A DNA stretch of 64,000 bases from JAIBJN01 sp963838795 (GTDB lineage: Bacteria > Actinomycetota > Thermoleophilia > Gaiellales > Gaiellaceae). This document shows, piece after piece, positions 31,979 through 39,166 of this stretch. The notes beneath the pieces were generated by a model. The model ran no database searches. It was not told where the DNA came from and saw nothing but the letters and a program-made list of their open reading frames with translations. Position numbers and translations under genes: made by a program. The stretch is from positions 1 to 64,000 of the forward strand of contig CAWISL010000018.1 in NCBI GenBank assembly GCA_963838795.1. Reading direction: 5' to 3'. Each line of letters begins with the position of its first letter. Positions within the stretch are counted from its first letter, which is position 1.

Positions 31979-32488
31979 TCATCCCGTCGTCTTGGGAGCC
32001 GTGCGGCGGAGGCGCGGCTGGCGCTCGGCGGAGACGAGCGCCACCAGGAGAATCGCGACGCCGACGACGATGAACGAGTCGGCAAGGTTGAACGCAGGCC
32101 AGAAGCGCAGGTCGAGGAAGTCGGTGACGTGCCCGAGTCGCAGGCGATCGATGAGGTTGGCGAGGCTGCCCCCGACGAGCAAGCCCAACGCGACCGGGAG
32201 GACGGGATGCCGCGCGCCGGACCGCGCGAAGTAGAAGAGCATCCACCCAACCGCGGCGGCCGTGAGGATGGTCACGGCGGTCGCCCAGCTGGAGAAGAGC
32301 CCGAACGCGATGCCCGGGTTCGTGACGTGGCGGATCTCGAGCGGCCCGACGACGTGAACGGACTCGCCCAGCTCGAGCTGGCTGACGACGATCTGCTTCG
32401 TCACCTGGTCGGCGACGACGGCCGCGAACGCCACGGCCAAGAGGCCGAACCAATGGAACGGGGTCGCCGACAGCGACCGCTCGACCAT
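31979..32488 (-). CDS. lspA: Lipoprotein signal peptidase
   Basis: LspA is the signal peptidase II that cleaves prolipoproteins after diacylglyceryl transfer. The protein is 169 residues from the ATG at 32488. Four transmembrane helices surround the conserved blocks ADQVTKQIVVSQLELGESV, RHVTNPGIAFGLF, LVGGSLANLIDRLRLGHVTD and FNLADSFIVVG, which hold the two catalytic Asp residues. It processes lipoproteins such as those at 1.5 and 44.4 kb. Confidence 0.95.
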   Translation of the reverse strand: MVERSLSATPFHWFGLLAVAFAAVVADQVTKQIVVSQLELGESVHVVGPLEIRHVTNPGIAFGLFSSWATAVTILTAAAVGWMLFYFARSGARHPVLPVALGLLVGGSLANLIDRLRLGHVTDFLDLRFWPAFNLADSFIVVGVAILLVALVSAERQPRLRRTAPKTTG

Positions 32489-32556
32489 CGAGATCGGCAC
32501 GCGCCCGTCTGTGGCCGATCCGACGCGAACGTCGATCAGCCTCGCCGACGAGTTGA

Positions 32557-32913
32557 CTAGGCCCTCTCGGCGAGACGCTGGCAGTCGATACACCTCGTTG
32601 CGTACGGGAGAGCCTCGAGCCGCTCTTCGGAGATCTGCTTCCCGCAGCGCAAACAGCTCCCGAACGTCCCGCTCTCGATTCGGCCGAGCGCCTCGTTGAT
32701 CCCGCTCAGCACGTGCTCGGAGTTCTCCTCCAGCGTGTAGTCGATCTCGCGGTTCAGGGTCGCGGTGGCCGAGTCGGCGAGGTGATTGTCGTACGTCTCC
32801 TCCTCGGTCTCGTCCTCGAGCGACCCGGAGTGCGCCTCCTGCAGGTTCTCGACGGTCACCGTAAGGCGCTCGCGCTCGTCGAGAAGGATCTTGCGGAAGC
32901 GATCGGTGTCCAC
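32557..32913 (-). CDS. DksA/TraR-type zinc-finger protein
   Basis: The 118-residue protein has an N-terminal coiled coil (FRKILLDERERLTVTVENLQ) and the C4 zinc finger CLRCGKQISEERLEALPYAT followed by RCIDC. DksA/TraR proteins bind the RNA polymerase secondary channel. Actinobacterial members such as CarD-independent DksA-like proteins are less understood. It lies between lspA and divIVA in the division cluster. Confidence 0.88.
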   Translation of the reverse strand: MDTDRFRKILLDERERLTVTVENLQEAHSGSLEDETEEETYDNHLADSATATLNREIDYTLEENSEHVLSGINEALGRIESGTFGSCLRCGKQISEERLEALPYATRCIDCQRLAERA

Positions 32914-32954
32914 TCACCGAGTATATCCCCGGGTCCGGCGGGCTTTTTGGGGAT

Positions 32955-33443
32955 CTAATCGGCCGCGTGGACGCCGGGCTCGGACGCATCCGGGGACCCG
33001 ACGGGCTCGCCCTGCAGGCGCTCGAGCGCGGAGGCGAGAAAGGCCCTGAACTCTGCGCGGACGTCGGTCTCGAGCGCGCGGAGACGGCGGATCTCGTCTC
33101 GGACGCGCTGCTCTTCGGCCTCCGCCGAGGCGGCGATCTCTCGCGCCTTGGCGCGCGCCTCCTCGACGATCAGGTCGGCCTCGTGATGTGCCCGGGCGCG
33201 GAGCTCGTCCGCCATTCGCTCCGCAGAGAGAAGGGTGTTTCGGAGCGCCTCCTCGATCTCCCGTTGGCGCTGGAGCTCGCCTTCCATCTGCTCGATCTCG
33301 TCCCGGAGGTCGGCGCGGTCGCGCCAGACGTCCTCGTAGCTCGACGCGATGTCGTCGAGGAGACGATCGACGCTCGGGCGCTCGTAGCCGAGCGGGCGCC
33401 GTCCGATCTTCACATGGCGAATCTCGACAGGGGTGAGCGACAT
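32955..33443 (-). CDS. divIVA: DivIVA/Wag31-like coiled-coil protein
   Basis: The protein is 162 residues. The N-terminal membrane-curvature-binding motif (LTPVEIRHVKIGRRPLGYER, PSVDRLLDDIASSYED) is followed by long coiled coils (IEQMEGELQRQREIEEALRN, then the Glu/Ala/Arg-rich VEEARAKAREIAASAEAEEQ). DivIVA-type proteins mark poles or septa and organise wall growth in actinobacteria. It is shorter than Wag31 and lacks a long interdomain insertion. Neighbours sepF and yggT support a division/growth role. Confidence 0.93.
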   Translation of the reverse strand: MSLTPVEIRHVKIGRRPLGYERPSVDRLLDDIASSYEDVWRDRADLRDEIEQMEGELQRQREIEEALRNTLLSAERMADELRARAHHEADLIVEEARAKAREIAASAEAEEQRVRDEIRRLRALETDVRAEFRAFLASALERLQGEPVGSPDASEPGVHAAD

Positions 33444-33477
33444 CCCGGCAGGTCTTTCGCCGCCGGGCGCCCGTTTC

Positions 33478-33777
33478 CTACAGGGCGCTCAGTCCGCGCT
33501 GGATGAGGGAGTGCACGATCGAGAGGACGATGATCGCCACGATCGGCGAGAGGTCGAGCCCCAGGCCGCCCATGTTGAGCTGGGGGATGAAGCGCCGGAA
33601 GATCCGCAGGTAGGGGTTGACGACGTCGTACAGGAAGCGCTGGATCCGGTTCAGCGTCGTGTTGTACGGGAGCGGCAGCCACGACGTGATGATGTAGGCC
33701 AGGATGCAGATCAGGTAGACGTAGTAGAGCGCGGAGACGAAGCCCTTCGCCGTCGAGATCGTGTCCGCGAGAAGCAT
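33478..33777 (-). CDS. YggT-family membrane protein
   Basis: The protein is 99 residues from the ATG at 33777; upstream in-frame codons belong to repeat copy B. Two hydrophobic segments (FVSALYYVYLICILAYIITS and IVAIIVLSIVHSLI) flank the YggT signature LPYNTTLNRIQRFLYDVVNP, YLRIFRRFIPQLN. YggT (YlmG) proteins sit between sepF and divIVA in many Gram-positives and influence nucleoid or septum organisation. Confidence 0.93.
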   Translation of the reverse strand: MLLADTISTAKGFVSALYYVYLICILAYIITSWLPLPYNTTLNRIQRFLYDVVNPYLRIFRRFIPQLNMGGLGLDLSPIVAIIVLSIVHSLIQRGLSAL

Positions 33778-33827
33778 CGCGGGGAAACCTACCGCCCCAG
33801 GCGGATCGAGTCCCGGACGGGCTTGCG

Positions 33828-33990
33828 AACTCGAAGCAGAATGACGCTTCGTCGGCGCGGCGTCCTGGGTGAGTGCGATGCAAGAACGCAGGGCGCGTTC
33901 GTAGCCGGAGGCTACGGGCGCAACCGAGGACGCCGCAGCGAGCCGCCCAGGACGACGGGGCGGCACAAGGCTTCGTTCTGTTTCGAGTTC
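33828..33990 (-). repeat. Interspersed repeat, copy B
   Basis: The copy fills the sepF-yggT gap and begins immediately after the sepF TAG stop. Its ends are near-perfect terminal inverted repeats: AACTCGAAGCAGAA at the yggT side and TTCTGTTTCGAGTT (13 of 14 complementary) at the sepF side. The core palindrome GTAGCC-GGA-GGCTAC is at 33901-33915. The copy is in the opposite orientation to copy A. Confidence 0.88.
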
Positions 33991-34539
33991 CTAGGCCTGG
34001 TTGAAGAAGCCGCGGTCGATGAGGCGCGCGCGCTCCTCGGCCGAGACCTCGACGTCGCGCGGCGTCAGCAGGAAGACCTTGTCCGCCACCCGCTGCATGC
34101 TCCCGCTGAGCGCGTACGTCAACCCGCTCGAGAAGTCGATGAGCCGCTTCGAAAGCTCGGGGTCGGCGCTCTGCAGGTTGACGATGACCGGTACCGAGTC
34201 CTTGAACTTATCCGCGATCGATTGCGCGTCGTTGAAGCTCCTCGGAACGACGAGGTGCACTTTGACCGCCGCTCCGGAGACAGCCTCCAGCCGCCGGTTG
34301 CTCGGCGCGCGCGCGACCGCGGTCTGCGTGCCGGCCTGCGCCTCCGGCTCCGACCAGTCGTCGAACTCCTCGCGCTGCCGGGCCGCCCGCGGGTTCAGGC
34401 GGCGGACGTTCTGGCGGTCGCGATCGTAGGTGCGATCCAGCTCCTCTTCGGCCGCGTAGGCCTCCTCGTCCCAGTACTCGTCCTCCTCGACGATGCCGAA
34501 GTAGACGAGCGCCCGGCTCCACACATCTCCGAGTCCCAT
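33991..34539 (-). CDS. sepF: Cell division protein SepF
   Basis: SepF anchors FtsZ to the membrane in Gram-positives and actinobacteria. The 182 residues have an N-terminal amphipathic helix (GLGDVWSRALVYFGIV), an acidic linker (EEDEYWDEEAYAAEEELDRT), and the C-terminal core VKVHLVVPRSFNDAQSIADK with SVPVIVNLQSADPELSKRLI, DFSSGLTYALSGSMQRVADK and VFLLTPRDVEV. A TAGTAT motif lies 12 nt before the ATG. Confidence 0.96.
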   Translation of the reverse strand: MGLGDVWSRALVYFGIVEEDEYWDEEAYAAEEELDRTYDRDRQNVRRLNPRAARQREEFDDWSEPEAQAGTQTAVARAPSNRRLEAVSGAAVKVHLVVPRSFNDAQSIADKFKDSVPVIVNLQSADPELSKRLIDFSSGLTYALSGSMQRVADKVFLLTPRDVEVSAEERARLIDRGFFNQA

Positions 34540-34554
34540 GACGCCAAAACGATA

Positions 34555-35169
34555 CTAGCCGTACAGAACGGAGCCCACCCGTACGAGGGTGGCGCCCTCC
34601 TCCACGGCCACGCTGTAGTCCTGCGACGTCCCCATCGAGAGCTGGTCGAGGCCCTGCTCGGCCGCGAGCTCGCGGAGTCGGCGGAAGTACGGGCGGGAGG
34701 CCTCGGGGTCGTCCGCGAGCGGGGGCATCGTCATCAGCCCGCGAACGTCCACGCCCAGCTCGCGGACCTCGTCCACGAAGCCTCCCAGGGACTCCGGCGC
34801 GACGCCGGACTTCGACTCCTCGCCCGAGAGATTGACCTCGACGAGCGCGGGAACGGTCAGGCGTCGGGCGGCCGAGACACTCGCCAGCGAGTGGCAGAGC
34901 TCGCAGAGCGCGGAGACGTCCCGCGCCTTGCGCGACTGCAGGTGGCCGATGAAGTGCCAGCGGAAGGCGTCGCCGTAGCGAGCGTGCTTGGCCGCGAGAT
35001 CCTGCAGGCGGTTCTCCCCGACCACCTCGACGCCTGCCTCGGCGAGAACCGCAAGCTCGTCGATCGAGACGTACTTCGTCGCCACGACGACCGTGACGTC
35101 CGGCCCGGCCTCTTCGCGGATCCGCGCGTAGCTTGCGCGGATCTGCGCGCCGCTAGCGGAGAGCGGCAA
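34555..35169 (-). CDS. YggS-family PLP-binding protein
   Basis: It is 204 residues from the TTG at 35169 with AGGGG upstream, overlapping the pgeF 3' end by 17 nt. YggS/PROSC proteins bind PLP and buffer its pool. The PLP lysine is in VVVATKYVS; other family motifs are GENRLQDLAAKHA, WHFIGHLQSRKARD, LVEVNLSGEESKSG, GLMTMPPL and LSMGTSQDYSVAVEEGATLV. It is shorter than usual because the N-terminal helix is trimmed. Position between pgeF and sepF is conserved. Confidence 0.92.
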   Translation of the reverse strand: MPLSASGAQIRASYARIREEAGPDVTVVVATKYVSIDELAVLAEAGVEVVGENRLQDLAAKHARYGDAFRWHFIGHLQSRKARDVSALCELCHSLASVSAARRLTVPALVEVNLSGEESKSGVAPESLGGFVDEVRELGVDVRGLMTMPPLADDPEASRPYFRRLRELAAEQGLDQLSMGTSQDYSVAVEEGATLVRVGSVLYG

Positions 35170-35875
35170 GGATCCCCTGGCGCCCCGTGCGGCCCCGGTC
35201 GCGGCGGTGGGAGAAGAAGAGCTCCTCCTCGCAGGAGGTGCAAAGTCCGACCCGCTCCACCGTCGCGCAGCCGGCCGCGCGGAGGGCGCGCTCGGCCGCC
35301 TCCGCAAGGTCGAGGCTCCGCCCGACGACCACTTCGTCTCCGAAGCGCTCCCGGAAGGGGACCGCCACCTCCTCGCCGACCTCGTAGCAGCATGGCCCGA
35401 TTCCCGGGCCGACCGCCGCGGCGAGCGCGCCGCTCCCGAGCGCCGCGGCGCCGGACTCGACGATCCCGGCGAGGAGGCCGCGCCAGCCGGCGTGCAGCAC
35501 GGCCACTGCAGGGCTCCCGTTCGTCCTCGTGATCGCGATGGGAAGACAGTCCGCCGTGAGCAGCATGATGCCGCGGTCCGGCTCGTCGGTCCAGAGACCG
35601 TCGCAGCGCTCGAACTCGAGCCCGGGCGTGACGACGCCCCGGCCGTCGGCCTTCACCACCTCGGCGCTGTGAAACTGCCATCCCATCGTCGCCGTCTTCG
35701 GGTCGACCCCGACCCGGGCGCAGAGCCGCCTGCGATTCTCGTGGACGTTCTCCGGCCGGTCGTCGGTGTAGACGCCGAGATTCAGCGACGCGAACGCCCC
35801 CTCGCTCACCCCGCCCAACCGGGTCGAGAAGGCCACGCGGTACGGCCCGGGCGCCTCCCACTCGAAGAGGGTCAT
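35153..35875 (-). CDS. pgeF: PgeF/YfiH-family multicopper-oxidoreductase-like protein
   Basis: The protein is 240 residues. Zinc/copper ligand motifs are MGWQFHSAEV (His), LLTADCLPIAI (Cys) and AVLHAGWRGL (His). PgeF (YlmD) proteins edit muropeptides or act as purine nucleoside phosphorylases; which applies here cannot be told. The ATG overlaps the M50 gene stop as ATGA. Confidence 0.93.
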   Translation of the reverse strand: MTLFEWEAPGPYRVAFSTRLGGVSEGAFASLNLGVYTDDRPENVHENRRRLCARVGVDPKTATMGWQFHSAEVVKADGRGVVTPGLEFERCDGLWTDEPDRGIMLLTADCLPIAITRTNGSPAVAVLHAGWRGLLAGIVESGAAALGSGALAAAVGPGIGPCCYEVGEEVAVPFRERFGDEVVVGRSLDLAEAAERALRAAGCATVERVGLCTSCEEELFFSHRRDRGRTGRQGILAALR

Positions 35876-36492
35876 GCCGTCACGATATTGACCATCACCC
35901 GCGTGGTCTCGTCGAGGACCTCCGAGAAGACGTCCCAGAACTGGTCGTTGAAGACGAAGATGACGGCGAAGAGGGCGATGATGCCCACCTGGTCGAGCTG
36001 GGACCAGCGCGCGTGGAGTGCGCGCGGCATCACCGCGGCGACGATGCGGGAGCCGTCCAGAGGCGGAATCGGGATGAGGTTGAAGACCCCGAGCACGACG
36101 TTGACCTCGAACGCGCGGATCACGACCTGCCTCAGGGTGCCGTCGAGGTTGCCGTGGATCAGCCAGGCGACGCAGCCGAGCGCGAGGAGCAAGTTCGTCG
36201 CCGGCCCGGCCACGGCCACGAGGGCCATGTCGAGCTGGGGTCGGCGAAAGGAGCGGGGATTGACCATGACCGGCTTCGCCCAGCCGAAGATGAAGCTCGA
36301 GACAAGTGCTGTGATCACGAACATCGCCGTCCCGAGCGGGTCGAGGTGGACGATCGGGTTGAGGCTGAGCCGGCCGTCCGCGCGGGGCGACGGGTCGCCG
36401 AGCCAGGTCGCCGTGTAGGCGTGCGCGAGCTCGTGGAGCACGAGGCTGACGAGCAGGAACGGCAGCAGCCAGACGAAGATCTCGACGGTCAG
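35872..36492 (-). CDS. M50-family site-2-type membrane protease, probable CTG start
   Basis: The 206 residues have metal ligands in VLHELAHAYTATWLGDPSP (HExxH) and NLIPIPPLDGSR (Asp), five to six hydrophobic helices and no PDZ domain. No ATG, GTG or TTG precedes the first helix: the only usual start is the GTG two codons before HELAH, which would delete it. A CTG at 36492 overlaps the upstream stop as CTGA and has GGAGG seven bases before it, and gives the expected N-terminus LTVEIFVWLLPFLLVSLVLH. The start is therefore probably CTG. Confidence 0.88.
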   Translation of the reverse strand: MTVEIFVWLLPFLLVSLVLHELAHAYTATWLGDPSPRADGRLSLNPIVHLDPLGTAMFVITALVSSFIFGWAKPVMVNPRSFRRPQLDMALVAVAGPATNLLLALGCVAWLIHGNLDGTLRQVVIRAFEVNVVLGVFNLIPIPPLDGSRIVAAVMPRALHARWSQLDQVGIIALFAVIFVFNDQFWDVFSEVLDETTRVMVNIVTA

Positions 36493-39071
36493 GATCGGTC
36501 CTCCAGGGCGCGGGCGGAGGACGCGATCAGCTCGCGCGCGGCCGCCAGCTCGGCCTCGCGACCCTCGAGCTCGCCGTTGAGCTTGCGCCGCAGCACCTCG
36601 TCGAGCACCTCTCCCACGCGCGGGGACTCGTCCAGGCCGAGCTCGGCGAGGTCCGCGCCGGAGATCTCGAGGCGAACGTCCCGCAGCTCCTCGAAGTAGC
36701 GCTCGAGCCGCCCCCGCACGGCGCCCTCGGCGCCCGCCATGGCCATCAGAAGCCCGTCCGGGTCGTGCGGCTCCGCGAGGGCGCGCAGCGCGGCGGGCTC
36801 GTCCGTGGCCGCCACCACCTCACGGAGGCGTGGGGCCACGGTGACGGCGTCGGCGATGCGGTCGGCGTCGCGGCGCCGCAGCCGCAGTCGCTCGAACCAG
36901 CCGTAGAGCTCGTCCGGAGGCAGGCGCCGGGCGAGCGCCGCCAGCCGGGGCCGCCAGAGCGGCGTCTCCGGGGCGAAGCGCAGCCGCAGCTCGTCCAGCT
37001 CGGCGACCAGCTCGACCGCCCCCTCGTCCGCGACCAGGTGCGGGTGGATCGCCCGATCGAGCCGAAGCTCGCCCAGGCGACGAAGAGTGCCGGCGACCTC
37101 CTGCTCGGAGAGCAGCGCCTCCAGCTCGTCCCGGAGCCGCGCCGACGAGAGCTCGCCCACGAGCTCCATCTCCACGCAGGCGCGCGCCAGGGCCTGCGTG
37201 TGCGACTCCATCCGGAAGCCGTACCGGTTCTCGTAGCGGAGCGCGCGGAAGAGCCGCGTCGGGTCGTCGATAAAGGAGAGGTTGTGGAGCACGCGGACGA
37301 CGCGTTGCTCGAGATCCCGCAGCCCGCCGAAGAAGTCCACGAGCCGCCCGAAGTCCTCCCCCTTCAGGGAGACGGCGAGCGCGTTGATCGTGAAGTCGCG
37401 CCGGTAGAGATCCTCTCGGATGGACGCCTGCTCCACTGCCGGCAGCGCCCCGGGATGGTCGTAGAACTCGGTGCGCGCGGTGGCGACGTCGATGCGCCCC
37501 CCCTCGTGAAGGACGACGGCGGTGCCGAACTTGTCGTGGGGCACAACCCGGCCGCCCAACGCCGTCGCGAGCGCTCGCCCGAAGGCGATGCCGTCCCCCT
37601 CGACGGCGATGTCCACGTCGAAGCTCGGCTCATCCATGAGCAGATCGCGCACAGCCCCGCCCACCAGGTAGACGCCCTCGAAGCCCTCCCCGACCGCCTG
37701 CACCGCCTCGAACGCCCGCTCGAGGCCGGGAAGTGCGAGCAGCCGCTGACGGAGGTCGCGCCCCTCCTCCGGCTCCTGCCGGGCTGGCGGCTCGCCGAGA
37801 GCCTCGAGAAGGTCGCTCCGGGCGACGACGCCGACGACCTCGTCTCCGCGTAGGACGGCGACGCGGCCGGCGTCCGAGCTCCGGAGCAGCCGGGTCAGCT
37901 CCGGCAGCGGCGTGTCCTCGGGGCAAGTGACCACCTCGCTGCTCATGACGCTCTTGACCGGGGCATGCGAGAGGCCGTGGGCGATCGCCTGGTCGAGGTG
38001 CTCGCGGGTGACGTGGCCGGCGAGGTGCGCCTCGTCCCCCACGAGGATCCCGCTCTGCCGATGACGCTGACAGGCGACCATCGCCTCCGAGACGGAGCTC
38101 TCGGGGCCGACGAACCGCGCGGGGCGAGACATGATCTCGGCGGCGGTCGGCAGCGGCCGGGCTGCTCCCGGAAGCGCGGCGAGAACGAGCTCGCGCGCTT
38201 CGGCCAGCGACCCGCGGTGCACGGCCGACGCGGCCTGCTGGTGCCCGCCGCCGCCGAGGGAGGCGGCGATCGCGGCGGCGTCCAGCTCGGGCAGACGGGT
38301 GCGCACGACGCAGAAGACCCGCCCGTCCATCTCCACGAGGCAGACGAGCGCGAGCGCGTCCGTCAGATCGACGATCTTGTGGGCGAGGTTGGAGACGCCG
38401 TCCACGTAGACGGGCCAGGAGACGGACGCGAGGAGCACCTCGAGCCCGGCGACCGACTCCGCCTCGAGCGCAGAGACGAGCGCGTCGAGGAGCGCCCGCT
38501 CCTCCTCGGAGAGCGGCGAGCGCAGGTACTGCGCGACCACGTCCTGACGGGCGCCGTGGCGCAGGCACCACGCGAGGGCCTCCGCATCCCGCACGCCGAC
38601 GCCGGGGTACCCGAGGGAGCCGGTGTCCTCGTGGATGCCGAGCGCGAAGACCGTCGCCTCGAGCGGCGTCACCCCGAGCTCGCGCTCGGCCAGGATGCCG
38701 ACCATCGTCGTCGTCAGCGCGCCGTCCTCCGAGAGCACGAGGTTCTCGGGCTTCACCCAGTCCGGCGCCTCGCCGGCGTGGTGGTCGAAGACTACGACCT
38801 CGACGTCCGGGTCGCGGGCCACGCGCTCGTACTCGCCCAGGCGCTCCGGGTGCACGGTCTCGACGACGATGAGCCGACGGATCGAGGCAGGGTCCACGCG
38901 CCCCGCCTCCATGAGCTCCAGCTCGTCCGCGTGGAGGCGGTAGAACTCCCTGACGTTCCGGTTCAGAGAGCCGGAGAGCGCGACCGCGGCGCCGGGATAC
39001 AGCCGCCGAGCGGCAAGCATGGCGGCGAGCGCGTCGAAGTCGGTGTTCGTGTGCGAGACGATGAGGTCCAC
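36489..39071 (-). CDS. DHH phosphoesterase-CBS-tRNA nucleotidyltransferase fusion
   Basis: The protein is 860 residues. Residues 1-290 are a DHH/DHHA1 phosphoesterase (SHTNTDFDALAAMLAARRLY, FDHH at 95-98, GGGGHQQAAS at 273-282). Residues about 310-425 are two CBS motifs (PVKSVMSSEVVTCPED). From about 450 a class II poly(A) polymerase/CCA-adding domain follows, with GGAVRDLLMD (471-480), the catalytic DVDIAVEGDG (485-494), YRRDFTINALAVS and DDPTRLFRALRYENR. It may add CCA or part of it to tRNAs and degrade oligonucleotides or cyclic dinucleotides. A TAATCT motif is 6 nt before the GTG. Confidence 0.9.
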   Translation of the reverse strand: MDLIVSHTNTDFDALAAMLAARRLYPGAAVALSGSLNRNVREFYRLHADELELMEAGRVDPASIRRLIVVETVHPERLGEYERVARDPDVEVVVFDHHAGEAPDWVKPENLVLSEDGALTTTMVGILAERELGVTPLEATVFALGIHEDTGSLGYPGVGVRDAEALAWCLRHGARQDVVAQYLRSPLSEEERALLDALVSALEAESVAGLEVLLASVSWPVYVDGVSNLAHKIVDLTDALALVCLVEMDGRVFCVVRTRLPELDAAAIAASLGGGGHQQAASAVHRGSLAEARELVLAALPGAARPLPTAAEIMSRPARFVGPESSVSEAMVACQRHRQSGILVGDEAHLAGHVTREHLDQAIAHGLSHAPVKSVMSSEVVTCPEDTPLPELTRLLRSSDAGRVAVLRGDEVVGVVARSDLLEALGEPPARQEPEEGRDLRQRLLALPGLERAFEAVQAVGEGFEGVYLVGGAVRDLLMDEPSFDVDIAVEGDGIAFGRALATALGGRVVPHDKFGTAVVLHEGGRIDVATARTEFYDHPGALPAVEQASIREDLYRRDFTINALAVSLKGEDFGRLVDFFGGLRDLEQRVVRVLHNLSFIDDPTRLFRALRYENRYGFRMESHTQALARACVEMELVGELSSARLRDELEALLSEQEVAGTLRRLGELRLDRAIHPHLVADEGAVELVAELDELRLRFAPETPLWRPRLAALARRLPPDELYGWFERLRLRRRDADRIADAVTVAPRLREVVAATDEPAALRALAEPHDPDGLLMAMAGAEGAVRGRLERYFEELRDVRLEISGADLAELGLDESPRVGEVLDEVLRRKLNGELEGREAELAAARELIASSARALEDRS

Positions 39072-39166
39072 GCAGCAAGATTAGACCTGCATCGGTCGTA
39101 TCCCCCCTTCGGAGGATGCGCCATGGGCGGCCTCGATCCACGGTGCTCTGGGGGTCTGCCGCCACA

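Noticed and set aside
33778..33966. N-terminal extension of the YggT protein
   Set aside because: Sequence is repeat copy B; start placed at ATG 33777.
33433..35532. Very long plus-strand frame across the division cluster
   Set aside because: Opposite to yggT, sepF, yggS and pgeF, with shadow composition and no domain.
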